Assembly: GCA_037957365.1 (NCBI GenBank)
Contig: JARHVA010000021.1
Span: 935,001 to 999,000 of the forward strand
Source of the DNA: Torreya grandis
Lineage: Eukaryota; Streptophyta; Pinopsida; Cupressales; Taxaceae
Direction of reading: 5' to 3'
Length of the DNA stretch: 64,000 bases
A program made the position numbers and the translations under genes. Numbering within the stretch: the first letter of the stretch is position 1; each line of letters opens with the position of its first letter. Below, piece by piece: positions 10,526 to 23,410 of the stretch. Under the pieces are notes generated by a model. The model searched no databases and was not told the origin of the DNA. It saw only the letters and a program-made list of their open reading frames with translations.

Positions 10526-13228
10526 AGAATTGATCCAAAAGGGTCACATCAGGCCAAGCTCTTCACCTTGTGGTAGCCCAATTGTGTTGGCACTGAAGAA
10601 AGATGGAACATGGAGGCTTTGCATTGACTATCGAGCCTTGAATAAAATCTCTGTGAAGAATCGCTATCCTCTCCCCAGGATTGATGACCTACTGGACCGG
10701 CTCCATGGTGCAAAGTTCTTTACCAAAATTGATATCAAATTTGGTTATCACCAAATTCCCATCGATCCCACTGATGTCTGGAAGACTGCATTCAAATCTA
10801 AGGAGGGGCTCTTTGAATGGTTGGTTATGCCTTTTGGCTTAACTAATGCACCTGCAACCTTCATGAGGATGACGGATGACATCCTACGACCCTTCACTAA
10901 CTCATTTGTGGTTGTCTACTTAGATGACATACTCATCTATAGTAGAACATGGGAAGAAAATTTGCAACATGTTCGTAAGGTGCTTCAAACTCTTCGGGAG
11001 CACAAGTTGTATGCAAATCTTGACACATTCGAGATGACAACAATTCAGTACCTCGGGTACGTTGTGAATGAGGAAGGGGTCCATGTTGATCTAGAAAAGA
11101 TTTGGGTTATTCGAGAATGGCCCACACCAAGGACCCTCATAGAGCTTCGTATCTTTTTGGGTCTTGCAAATTTCTACCGTAGGTTTGTTCTTGGATTTTC
11201 ACATGTTGCTTGGTCACTAACCCAAGTGACTAAAGGAGGAGCTAAAGCTACATTTCAGTGGGGTGACATACAACAAAGGGCATTTGAGAATTTGAAGAAT
11301 AGACTCTACTCATCCCCTATTCTTGCCTTGCCAGATTCGCATCAACCTTTTGAGTTGATGACGGATGCATCTGAATATGCCATGGGAGCTGTCATCATGT
11401 AACATGGCCATCCTGTTGCATATCACAGTGAAACTTTCACTGATATAGTCAAGAAATATCCAACATATGATAAGGAGCTCTATGCCATTGTGTAAGCTTG
11501 CAAACAATGGAAACACTACATTTTGGGGAAAGAAACGGTCATCCACACTGACCACAGACCATTGGAATTCATCCAAATGCAAAACAAGCTCTGAAATGAG
11601 AGGCATCAAAAGTGGGCCACATATCTTCAACAATTCCACCTGATAATCAAACACAAAAAGGGGAGCTCAAATACAGCTGTAGATTGTCTGAGCTACCCAC
11701 CAATTACTGCACTCACGACAGTTTTAGACCTGTGCGGACATGAGACCGCCACTTGGGGTGCCCTGTATGAAGCAGATCCTACCTTTGCCGATAAATATCA
11801 AGCACTTAAGAAAGGTACACATGTTTGTGATTTCTATTTGCAAGATAATATCCTCTGTCATATGGGACACATCTGTGTTCCAGTGGCAGAGCAACAAAAT
11901 ATGATATGGGAAGCACACTTCAGTAGGACAGCTGGACACTTTGGTATTGAGAAAACATTGGCAGTTCTTCAAAAACACTTCTACTGGCCCCTTATGCGAA
12001 AGGATGTGGAAAGATATCTCAAATCTTACACTCCATGTGTGATAGCTAAGACAACAAATAAGAAGCAAGGATTGTACACGCCATTTCCAGAACCAACAAG
12101 GCCTTGGGAATCCATCTCAATGGATTTTCTCTCAGGTTTGCCCACTTCAAAACATGGTAAGGACTGCATTTTTGTGGTAGTTGATCATTTTTCAAAAATG
12201 GCTATCATGATTGCCTGTAAGAAAAATATATCTACTGAGGAAACTGATCAATTATATTTTAGTCATCTATGGCTCCATTTTGGTCTTCCCAAGTCCATTG
12301 TCTCAGATCGAGATAGTAGGTTCTTGAGCATCTTCTAGTCCACTCTATGGAAGATGATGGATACTAAGCTGATGAAGTCCACAGCCTTCCATCCACAAAC
12401 TGATGGTCAAACAGAGGTGGAAAACTACTTGATTGTTCACATGATTTAGATGTATCACTCCAAACATCCACGCACATGGGATGAGGGACTTCTTTTCATA
12501 CAACATGGATACAATCGGGCACTGCACAGCTCGACCAAGCACAGTCCATTCCAAGTATGTTTTGGGTTCCAACCCATGGCACCAGTTGATATAGCAGTTC
12601 CATTTTCCACCATGGAATACACACGTCATGGAAGATCTGAGGCAGCAAAAGCTACCAAGTTTATTGAACAAATGCAACACCTCCAGCAACAAGTTCATGA
12701 CATCCTGGAGAAGATGAATCAAAAGTATAAGCAACGCCATGACAAACACAGGATTGCACACCATTTTGTTGTGGGTGACAAAGTTTGGTTGCAACTTCAG
12801 AAGGAATGACTTGCAGGCCCACACAGAAAGATTCAGCCTCTACGATATGGTCCCTACACCATCACTAGAAGAGTTGGAGAAAATGCTTTTGAGTTAAACC
12901 CACCAGCCTACCTTGGTCTGCATCCAATATTCAATGTGGAGCTCCTCAAACCATATCATCCACCTCTCTTGGACACTTCAGTTGTAGCACAACTTGACAT
13001 TGATGAACTTGATCCACAGAGTTTTGCTCTAGTGGAAGAGGATCAGATTGTGGATACCTGGATGAAGACAACACGAGGACGCTCTATTCCACTTTATTGA
13101 GTGGTCAAAAGGGGCCAGCTTAGTCATCAAGGTGAGTGGCTCACAGAGAATCAAATCAAGAAATAACTACCACACCTGATGGGGAGCATTGATGCAATGG
13201 GGACCATTGATTTTCAAGGATGGAGGAA
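10526..13228 (+). pseudogene. Unit 1 pol pseudogene: RT, RNase H, integrase
   Basis: The frame enters from the LTR and gives reverse transcriptase at once ([17 protein letters not shown]), with the catalytic YLDD at 10917-10928. RNase H follows (ELMTDASEYAMGAV, IHTDHRPLEF), then integrase. The integrase HHCC finger has its first Cys replaced by Tyr (12027-12029). The DD35E core residues are present: Asp 12123-12125, Asp 12306-12308, Glu 12414-12416. In-frame stops fall at 11400, 11493, 11592, 12336, 12447 and 12807, plus two more before the LTR (about 13098 and 13164). No frameshift is visible. One codon is missing near 12988. The C-terminus reads on into LTR 2. It is a dead copy; the Ty3 family is clear, the lineage is not. 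Confidence 0.88.
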
Positions 13229-13741
13229 TGATCCAGGCATCAATTTAGGCGACAATTCGAGTAACAGTTCCACCCCAATTGATGACGAAACTTCCGCGAG
13301 CCATAACTTTTGCACCGTAGCTCCAATTGACTCGCCGTTTGAACCGTTGGAAAGATAAGAATGACAGGAACATCGTGAAATGGCATTAAGCTCCACTAGA
13401 TGAAGTTTTACTCCCAAAAACCCAACAGAAGTGCCTCAAATTTCAATTTTAGTTATGCAGTCTAAAAATAGTAAGTTTCTAAAAATAGTAATTCCTCAAA
13501 TTTTGTATTGTTTTAAATATTGGAAGTCGAACCATTTCATCTCCCTCGAGATTGGTGACCTTCCACATCCTCCCCATGCTTTCAAATTGTGTATAAAAGA
13601 AGAGATAACCTGAAATGTGAAGACAAACATCTCTTCCCAGAGATAAGCATATATTTGTATTATGATCTTGAGTAATACTACATCTCTTCTCAGAGAATTC
13701 ATTGTTACTATGTTATTTCTATGTTATTGTGATATTTATCA
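13229..13741 (+). repeat. LTR 2 of the array
   Basis: 513 bp, TGATCC...TTATCA. The preceding polypurine tract is interrupted (caaggatggaggaa). TATA box at 13592-13599. It serves both as 3' LTR of unit 1 and 5' LTR of unit 2. It shares gaaacttcc with LTR 3, whereas the others read gaaacttt, marking LTR 2 and LTR 3 as closer relatives. Confidence 0.9.
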
Positions 13742-16449
13742 AGAATTGATCCAAAAGGGTCACATCAGGCCAAGCTCTTCACCTTGTGGTAGCCCAATAG
13801 TCTTGGCACCGAAGAAAGATGGAACATGGAGGCTTTGCATTGACTATCGAGCCCTGAATAAAATCTCTGTGAATAATCACTATCCTCTCCCCAGGATTGA
13901 TGACCTACTGGACCGGCTCCGTGGTGGAAAGTTCTTCACCAAAATTGATCTCAAATTTGGTTATCACCAAATTCCCATCGATCCCACTGATGTCTGGAAG
14001 ACTGCATTCAAATCTAAGGAGGGGCTCTTTGAATGGTTGGTTATGCCTTTTGGCTTAACTAATGCACCTGCAACCTTCATGAGGATGATGGATGACATCC
14101 TACGACCCTTCACCAAATTATTTGTGGTTGTCTACTTAGATGACATACTCATCTATAGCAGAACATGGGAAGAACATTTGCAACATGTTCGTAAGGTGCT
14201 TCAAACTCTTTGGGAGCACAAGTTGTATGCAAATCTTGACAAATGCACATTAGAGATGACAACAATTCAGTACCTCGGGTACGTTGTGAATGAGGAAGCG
14301 GTCCATGTTGATCCAAAAAAGATTGAAGTTATTCGAGAATGGCCCACACCAAGGACCCTCATAGAGCTTCGTAGCTTTTTGGGTCTTGCAAATTTATACC
14401 GCAGGTTTGTTCTTGGATTTTCACATGTTGCTTGGTTACTAACCCAAGTGACTAAAGGAGGAGCTAAAGCTACATTTTAGTGGGGTGACATACAACAAAG
14501 GGAATTTGAGAATTTGAAGAACAGACTCTACTCAGCCCCTATTCTTGCCTTGCCAGATTTGCATCAACCTTTTGAGTTGATGACGGATGCATCTGAATAT
14601 GCCATGGGAGCTGTCATCATGCAACATGGCCATCCTGTTGCATATCTTAGTGAAACTTTCACTGATACAGTTAGGAAATATCCAACATATGATAAGGAGC
14701 TCTATGCCATTGTGCAAGCTTGAAAATAATGGAAACACTACATTTTGGGGAAAGAAACGGTCATCCACACTGACCACATACCATTGGAATTCATCTAAAT
14801 GCAAATCAAGCTCCGAAATGAGAGGCATCAAAAGTGGGCCACATATCTTCAGCAATTCCACCTGATAATCAAACACAAAAGGGGAGCTCAAATACAGCTA
14901 TAGATTTTCTGAGCTGCTCACCAATTACTGCACTCACGACAGTTTTGGACCTGTGCGGACATGAGACCGCCACTTGGGGTGCCCTGTATCAAGCAAATCC
15001 TACCTTTGCCGATAAATATCAAGCACTTAAGAAAGGTCCACATGTTTGTGATTTATATTTGCAAGATAATATCCTCTGTCATATGGGACACATCTATGTT
15101 CCAGTGGCAGAGCAACAAAATATGATATGGGAAGCACACTTCAGTAGGACAGCTGGACACTTTGGTATTGAGAAAACATTGGTAGTTCTTCAAAAACACT
15201 TCTACTGGCCCCATATGCGAAAGGATGTGGAAAGATATCTCAAATCTTGCACTCCATGTGTGATAACTAAGACAACAAATAAGAAGCAAGGATTGTAGAC
15301 GCCATTGCTAGAACCAACAAGGCCTTGGGAATCCATCTCAATGGATTTTCTCTCAGGTTTGCCCACTTCAAAACATGGTAAGGACTGTATTTTTTTGGTA
15401 GTTGATCATTTTTCAAAAATGGCTATCATGATTGCCTGTAAGAAAAATATATCTATTGAGGAAACTACTCAATTATATTTTAGTCATGTATGGCTCCATT
15501 TTGGTCTTCCCAAGTCTATTGTCTCAGATCGAGATAGCAGGTTCTTGAGCATCTTCTGGTCCACTCAATAGAAGATGATGGATACTAAGCTGATGAAGTC
15601 CACAGCCTTCCATCCATAGACTGATGGTCAAATAGAGGTGATAATCCGCTTGATTATTCACATGATTTGGATGTATCACTCCAAACATCCACACACATGG
15701 GATGAGGGACTTCTTTTAATACAACATGGATACAATTGAGCACTGCACTCGACCAAGCACAGTCCATTCCAAGTATGTTTTGGGTTCCAACCCATGGCAC
15801 CAGTTGATATAGCAGTTCCATTTTCCACCATGGAATACACACCTCATGGAAGATCTGAGGTAGCAAAAGCTACCAAGTTTATTGAATAAATGCAACACCT
15901 CCAGCAACAAGTTCATGACATCCTAGAGAAGTTGAATCAAAAGTATAAGCAATGCCACGACAAACACATGATTGCACACCATTTTGCTATGGATGACAAA
16001 GTTTGGTTGTGACTTCAGAAGGAATGACTTGCAGGCCCACACAGAAAGATTTGGCCTCTATGATATGGTCCCTACACCATCACTAGAAGAGTTGGAGAAA
16101 ATGCTTTTGAGTTGAACCTACCAGCCTACCTTGGTTTGCATCCAATATTCATTGTGGAGCTCATCAAACCATATCATCCACCTCTCTTGGACACTTTAGT
16201 TGTAGTAGAACAACTTGACATTGATGAATTTGATCCACAGAGTTTTGCTCCAGTGGAAGAGGATCAGATTGTGGATACCTGGATGAAGACAACACGAGGA
16301 CGCTCTATTCTGCTTTATCGAGTGGTCAAAAGGGGCCAGCTTAGTCATCAAGGTGAGTGGCTCACAGAGAATCAAATCAAGAAACAACTACCACACCTGA
16401 TGGGGAGCATTGATGCAATGGGGACCATTGATTTTCAAGGATGAAGGAA
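13742..16449 (+). pseudogene. Unit 2 pol pseudogene
   Basis: RT is open from inside the LTR to a TAG at 14478-14480, with YLDD at 14133-14144. RNase H is followed by TGA at 14721-14723 and TAA at 14727-14729, both shared with units 3 and 4. A run of four As at 14877-14880, against five in units 1, 4 and 5, shifts the frame, and unit 3 shares it. The integrase finger keeps its CTPC cysteines. Further stops fall at 15296 and 15569 and at several sites between 15600 and 16070, including the TGA common to all units at 16025-16027. Part of the His/Gln-rich segment has lost one codon near 15748. The last 110 codons (16112-16444) are open. Confidence 0.88.
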
Positions 16450-16962
16450 TGATCCAGGCATCAATTTAGGCGACAATTCGGGTAACAGTTCCACCCCAAT
16501 TGATGATGAAACTTCCGAGAGCCATAACTTTTGCACCGTAGCTCCAATTGACTCACTGTTCAAACCGTTGGAAAGCTAAGAATGAGGGGAACATTGTGAA
16601 ATGGCATTGAGCTTTGCTCTATGAATTTTGACCCCCAAAAACCCAACAGAAGTGCCTCAAATCTTAATTTTAGTTGTGTAGTGTAAAAATAGTAAGTTTC
16701 TAAAAATAGTAACTCCTCAAATTTTGTATTGTTTTAAATATTGGAAGTCAAACCATTTCATCTCCCTCAAGATTGGTGACCTTCCACATCCTCCCCATGC
16801 TTTCAAATTGTGTATAAAAGAAGAGATAACCTGAAATGTGAAGACAAACATCTCTTCCCAGAGATAAGCATATATTTGTATTACGATCTTGAGTAATACT
16901 ACATCTCTTCTCAGAGAATTCATTGTTACTGTGTTATTTCTATGTTATTGTGATATTTATCA
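16450..16962 (+). repeat. LTR 3 of the array
   Basis: 513 bp with TGATCC...TTATCA ends and TATA box at 16813-16820. Its 3' part begins the longest RT frame in the array. Sequence variants group it with LTR 2. Confidence 0.9.
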
Positions 16963-19673
16963 AGAATTGATCCAAAAGGGTCACATCAGGCCAAGCTCTT
17001 CACCTTGTGGTAGCCCAATAGTCTTGGCACTGAAGAAAGATGGAACATGGAGGCTTTGCATTGACTATCGAGCCCTGAATAAAATCTCTGTGAAGAATCG
17101 CTATCCTCTCCCCAGGATTGATGACCTACTGGACCGGCTCCGTGGTGGAAAGTTCTTCACCAAAATTGATCTCAAATTTGGTTATCACCAAATTCCCATC
17201 GATCCCACTGATGTCTGGAAGACTGCATTCAAATCTAAGGAGGGGCTCTTTGAATGGTTGGTTATGCCTTTTGGCTTAACTAATGCACCTGCAACCTTCA
17301 TGAGGATGATGGATGACATCCTAAGACCCTTCACCAAATTATTTGTGGTTGTCTACTTAGATGACATACTCATCTATAGCAGAACATGGGAAGAACATTT
17401 GCAACATGTTTGTAAGGTGCTTCAAACTCTTCGGGAGCACAAGTTGTATGCAAATCTTGACAAATGCACATTAGAGATGACAACAATTCAGTACCTCAGG
17501 TACATTGTGAATGAGGAAGGGGTCCATGTTGATCCAGAAAAGATTCAAGTTATTCAAGAATGGCCCACACCAAGGACCCTCACAGAGCTTCGTAGCTTTC
17601 TGGGTCTTGCAAATTTCTACCGCAGGTTTGTTCTTGGATTTTCACATGTTGCTTGGTCACTAACCCAAGTGACTAAAGGAGGAGCTAAAGCTACATTTCA
17701 ATGGGGTGACATACAACAAAGGGCATTTGAGAATTTGAAGAATAGACTCTACTCAGCCCTTATTCTTGCCTTGCCAGATTTGCATCAACCTTTTGAGTTG
17801 ATGACGGATGCATCTGAATATGCCATGGGAGTTGTCATCATGCAACATGGCCATCCTATTGCATATCTTAGTGAAACTTTCACTGATACAGTTAGGAAAT
17901 ATCCAACATATGATAAGGAGCTCTATGCCATTGTGCAAGCTTGAAAATAATGGAAACACTACATTTTGGGGAAAGAAACGGTCATCCACACTGACCACAG
18001 ACCATTGGAATTCATCTAAATGCAAAGCAAGCTCCGAAATGAGAGGCATCAAAAGTGGGCCACATATCTTCAACAATTCCACCTGATAATCAAACACAAA
18101 AGGGGAGCTCAAATACAACTGTAGATTTTCTGAGCTGCTCACCAATTACTGCACTCACGACAGTTTTGGACCTGTGTGGACATGAGACCGCCACTTGGGG
18201 TGCCCTGTATGAAGCAGATCCTACCTTTGCCGATAAATATCAAGCACTTAAGAAAGGTACACATGTTTGTGATTTCTATTTGAAAGATAATATCCTCTAT
18301 TATATGGGACACATCTGTGTTCCAGTGGCAGAGCAACAAAATATGATATGGGAAGCACACTTCAGTAGGACAGCTGGACACTTTGGTATTGAGAAAACAT
18401 TGGCAGTTCTTCAAAAACACTTCTACTGGCCCCTTATGCGAAAGGATGTGGAAAGATATCTCAAATCTTACACTCCATGTGTGATAGCTAAGACAACAAA
18501 TAAGAAGCAAGGATTGTACACGCCATTTCCAGAACCAACAAGGCCTTGGGAATCCATCTCAATGGATTTTCTCTCAGGTTTGCCCACTTCAAAACATGGT
18601 AAGGACTGTATTTTTGTGGTAGTTGATCATTTTTCAAAAATGGCTATCATGATTTCCTGTAAGAAAAATATATCTACTGAGGAAACTGCTCAATTATATT
18701 TTAGTCATGTATGGCTCCATTTTGGTCTTCCCAAGTCCATTGTCTTAGATCGAGATAGCAGGTTCTTGAGCATCTTCTGGTCCACTCTATGGAAGATGAT
18801 GGATACTAAGCTGATGAAGTCCACAGCCTTCCATCCACAGACTGATGGTCAAACAGAGGTGATAAACCACTTGATTATTCACATTATTTCGATGTATCAC
18901 TCCAAACATCCATGCACATGGGATGAGGGACTTATTTTCATACAACATGGATACAATCGAGCACTGCATCACTCGACCAAGCACAGTCCATTCCAAGTAT
19001 GTTTTGGGTTCCAACCCATGGCACTAGTTGATATAGCAGTTCAATTTTCCACCATGGAATACACACCTCATGGAAGATCTAAGGTAGCAAAAGCTACCAA
19101 GTTTATTGAACAAATGCAACACCTCCAGCAACAAGTTCATGACATCCTGGAGAAGATGAATCAAAAGTGTAAGCAATGCCACAACAAACACATGATTGCA
19201 CACCATTTTGCTGTGGGTGACAAAGTTTGGTTACGACTTCAGAATGAATGACTTGCAGGCCCACACAGAAAGATTTGGCCTCTGTGATATGGTCCCTACA
19301 CCATCACTAGAAGAGTTGGAGAAAATGCTTTTGAGTTGAACCTACCAGCCTACCTTGGTCTGCATCCAATATTCATTATGGAGCTCCTCAAACCATATCA
19401 TCCACCTCTCTTAGACACTTCAGTTGTAGTAGAACAACTTGACATTGATGAACTTGATCCATAGAGTTTTTCTCCAGTGGAAGAGGATCAGATTGTGGAT
19501 ACCTAGATGAAGACAACACGAGGACTCTCTATTCTGCTTTATCGAGTGGTCAAAAGGGGCCAGCTTAGTCATCAAGGTGAGTGGCTCACAGAGAATCAAA
19601 TCAAGAAACAACTACCACACCTGATGGGGAGCATTGATGCAATGGGGACAATTGCTTTTCAAGGAGGGAGGAA
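16963..19673 (+). pseudogene. Unit 3 pol pseudogene, best preserved unit
   Basis: An uninterrupted 351-codon frame (16889-17944) starts within LTR 3 and covers RT with YLDD at 17354-17365 and most of RNase H. It ends at the TGA (17942-17944) and TAA (17948-17950) shared with units 2 and 4. After an A-run deletion (18098-18101) a 398-codon frame (18055-19251) covers integrase, with the D,D35E residues present. The HHCC finger carries Tyr for the first Cys (18469-18471), as in unit 1. The frame stops at the TGA common to all units (19249-19251). Three more stops precede the final open stretch (19507-19803), which runs into LTR 4. Its front half resembles unit 2 and its integrase resembles unit 1. 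Confidence 0.9.
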
Positions 19674-20186
19674 TGATCCAGGCATCAATTTAGGCGACAA
19701 TTCGGGTGACAGTTCCATGCCAATTGATGACGAAACTTTTGGGAGCCATAACTTTTGCACCGTAGCTCCAATTGACTCGCCGTTCAAACCATTGGAAAGC
19801 TAAGAATGAGGGGAACATTGTGAAATGGCATCAATCTCCACTCAATGAGGTTTGTCCCCTAAAAACCTAATGGAAGTGCCTCAAATTTCAATTTTAGTTG
19901 TGCAGTCTAAAAATGGTATGTTTCTAAAAATAGTAATTCCTCAAATTTTGTATTGTTTTAAATATTGGAAGTCAAACATTTTCATCTCCCTCAAGATTAG
20001 TGACCTTCTACATCCTCCCCATGCTTTCAAATTGTGTATAAAAGAAGAGATAACCTGAAATGTGAAGACAGACATCTCTTCCCAGAGATAAGCATATATT
20101 TGTATTGCGATCTTGGGTAATACTACATCTCTTCTCAGAGAATTCATTGTTAATGTGTTATTTCTATGTTATTGTGATATTTATCA
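19674..20186 (+). repeat. LTR 4 of the array
   Basis: 513 bp. It is preceded by a clean polypurine tract caaggagggaggaa and has a TATA box at 20037-20044. Near its start it has gggtgac where LTRs 2 and 3 have gggtaac or gagtaac. Confidence 0.9.
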
Positions 20187-22897
20187 AGAATTGATCCAAA
20201 AGGGTCACATTAGGCCAGGCTCTTCACCTTGTGGTAGCCCAATTGTCTTGACACCAAAGAAAGATGGAACATGGAGGCTTTGCATTGACTATCGAGCCCT
20301 GAATAAAATCTCTGTGAAGAATCACTATCCTCTCCCCAGGATTGATGACCTACTGGACCGGCTCTGTGGTGCAAATTTCTTCACCAAAATTGATCTCAAA
20401 TTTGGTTATCACCAAATTCCCATCGATCCCACTGATGTCTGGAAGACTGCATTCAAATCTAAGGAGGGGCTCTTTGAATGGTTGGTTATGCCTTTTGGCT
20501 TAACTAATGCACCTGCAACCTTCATGAGGATGATGGATGACATCCTATGACCCTTCACCAACTCATTTGTGGTTGTCTACTTAGATGACATACTCATCTA
20601 TAGCAGAACATGGGAAGAACATTTGCAACATGTTCGTAAGGTTCTTCAAACTCTTTGGGAACACAAGTTGTATGCAAATCTTGACAAATGCACATTCAAG
20701 ATGACAACAATTCAGTACCTCAGGTACATTTTGAATGAGGAAGGGGTCCATGTTGATCCAGAAAAGATTTGCGTGATTCAAGAATGGCCCGCACTAAGGA
20801 CCCTCATAGAACCTCTTAGCTTTTTGGGTCTTGCTAATTTCTACCGCAATTTTGTTCTTGGATTTTCACATGTTGCTTGTCACTAACCCAAGTGACTAAA
20901 GGAGGAGCTAAAGCTACATTTCAGTGGGGTGACATACAACAAAGGGAATTTGAGAATTTGAAGAATAGACTCTGCTTAGCCCCTATTCTTGCCTTGCCAG
21001 ATTTGCATCAACCTTTTGAGTTGATGTCAGATGCATCTGAATATGCCATGGGAGCTGTCATCATGCAACATGGCCATCCTGTTACATATCACAGTGAAAA
21101 TTTCACTGATATAGTCAAGAAATATCCAACATATGATAAGGAGCTCAATGCCATTGTGCAAGCTTGAAAATAATGGAAACACTACATTTTGGGGAAAGAA
21201 ATGGTCATCCACACTGACCACAGACCATTGGAATTTATCCAAACGCAAAGCAAGCTCCGAAATGAGAGGCATCAAAAGTGGGCCACATATCTTCAGCAAT
21301 TCCACCTGATAATCAAACACAAAAAGGGGAGCTCAAATACAACTCCAGATTGTCTGAGCCACCCACTAATTACTACACTCACGATAGTTTTGGACCTGTG
21401 CGGACATGAGACTGCCACTTGGGGTGCCCTGTATGAAGCAGATCCTACCTTTGCCGATAAATATCAAGCACTTCAAAAAGGTACACATGTTTTTGATTTC
21501 TATTTACAAGATAATGTCCTCTATCATATGGGATGCATCTATGTTCCAGTGGCATACCAACAAAAGATGATATGGGAAGCACACTTCAGTAGGACAACTG
21601 GACACTTTGGTATTGAGAAAACATTGGCAGTTCTTCAAAAACACTTCTACTGGCCCCATATTCGAAAGGATGTGGAAATATATCTCAAATCTTGCACTCC
21701 ATGTGCGATAGCCAAGCCAACAAATAAGAAGCAAGGATTGTACATGCCATTTCCAGAACCAACCAGGCCTTGGGAATCCATCGCAATGGATTTTCTCTCA
21801 GGTTTGCCCACTTCAAAACATGGTAAGGACTATATTTTTGTGGTAGTTGATCATTTTTAAAAAATGGCTATCATGATTGTCTGTAAGAAAAATATATCTA
21901 CTGAGGAAACTACTCAATCATATTTTAGTCATATATGGCTCCATTTTGGTCTTCCCAAGTCCATTGTCTCAGATCGAGATAGCAGGTTCTTGAGCATCTT
22001 CTGGTCCACTCTATGGAAGATGATGTATACTAAGCTGATGAAGTCCACAGCCTTCCATCCACATACTGATGGTCAAACAGAGGTGGTAAATTGCTTGATT
22101 GTTCACATGATTCAGATGTATCACTCCAAACTTCCATGCACATGGGATGAGGGACTTCTTTTCATACGACATGGATACAATCAGGCACTGCACAGCTTGA
22201 CCAAGCACAGTCCATTCCAAGTATGTTTTGGGTTCCAACCCATGGCACCAGTTGATATAGCAATTCCATTTTCCACCATGGAGTACACACCTCATGGAAG
22301 ATTTGAGGCAGCAAAAGCTACCAAGTTTATTGAACAAATGCAACACCTCCAGCAACAAGTTCATGACATCCTGGAGAAGATGAATCAAAAGTATAAGCAA
22401 TGCCATGACAAACACAGGATTGCACACCATTTTGTTGTGGGTGACAAAGTTTGGTTGTGACTTCAGAAGGAATGACTTGTAGGCCCACATAGAAAGATTC
22501 AGCATCTGCGATATGGTCCCTACACCATCACTAGAAGAGTGGGAGAAAATGCTTTTGAGTTGAACGTACCAGCCTACCTTGGTCTGCATCCAATATTCAA
22601 TGTGGAGCTCCTCAAACCATATCATCCACCTCTCTTGGACACTTCAGTTATAGCAGAACAACTTGACATTGATGAACTTGATCCACAGAGTTTTGCTCCA
22701 GTGGAAGAGGATCAGATTGTGGATACCTGGATAAAGACAACACGAGGATGCTCTATTCCGCTTTATCGAGTGGTCAAAAGGGGCCAGCTTAGTCATCAAG
22801 GTGAGTGGCTCATAGAGAATCAAATCAAGAAACAATTACCACACCTAATGGGGAGGATTGACGCAATGGGGACAATTGCTTTTCAAGGAGGGAGGAA
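20187..22897 (+). pseudogene. Unit 4 pol pseudogene
   Basis: RT opens in the LTR and hits TGA at 20548-20550, just before YLDD (20578-20589). A one-base deletion near 20879 (cttgtcac for cttggtcac) shifts the frame. RNase H ends at TGA 21165-21167 and TAA 21171-21173, shared with units 2 and 3. Integrase is open from 21189 to a TAA at 21858-21860 and from 21864 to a TGA at 22458-22460. The HHCC finger has intact cysteines. The TGA common to all units is at 22473-22475. The C-terminal 162 codons (22539-23027) run open across the polypurine tract into LTR 5, the clearest example of pol overlapping the 3' LTR. Confidence 0.88.
22884..22897 (+). other. Polypurine tract before LTR 5
   Basis: caaggagggaggaa lies directly against TGATCC. 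In this family class the tract primes plus-strand DNA synthesis. Equivalent tracts precede LTRs 2, 3, 4 and 6, the first two slightly mutated. The tract is also coding in the open pol C-terminus. Confidence 0.75.
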
Positions 22898-23410
22898 TGA
22901 TCCAGGCATCAATTTAGGTGACAATTCAGGTGACAATTCCACCCCAATTGATGACGAAACTTTCGGGAGCCCTAACTTTTGCACCGTAGCTCCAATTGAC
23001 TCGCCGTTCGAACTGTTGGAAAGCTAAGAATGAGGGGAACATTATGAAATGGCATTAAGCTCAACTATATGAAGATTGACCCCCAAAAACCCAATAGAAG
23101 TGCCTCAAATTTCAATTTTAGTTGTGCAGTCTAAAAATAGTAAGTTTGCAAAAATAGTAATTACTCAAATTTTGTATTGTTTTAAATATTGGAAGTCGAA
23201 CCATTTCATCTCCCTCAAGATTGGCAACCTTCCAAATCCTCCCCATGCTTTCAAATTGTGTATAAAAGAAGAGATAACTTGAACTGTGAAGACAGACATC
23301 TCTTCCCAGAGATAAGCATATATTTGTATTGCGATCTTGAGTAATACTACATCTCTTCTCAGAGAATTCATTGTTATTATGTTATTTCTATGTTATTGTG
23401 ATATTTATCA
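22898..23410 (+). repeat. LTR 5 of the array
   Basis: 513 bp, TGATCC...TTATCA, TATA box at 23261-23268. It carries several private differences in the first 60 bases, such as ggtgacaattcc. Confidence 0.9.

Noticed and set aside
10526..10560. Primer-binding site after LTR 1
   Set aside because: The sequence agaattgatccaaaaggg is RT coding sequence in frame and resembles no common tRNA 3' end.
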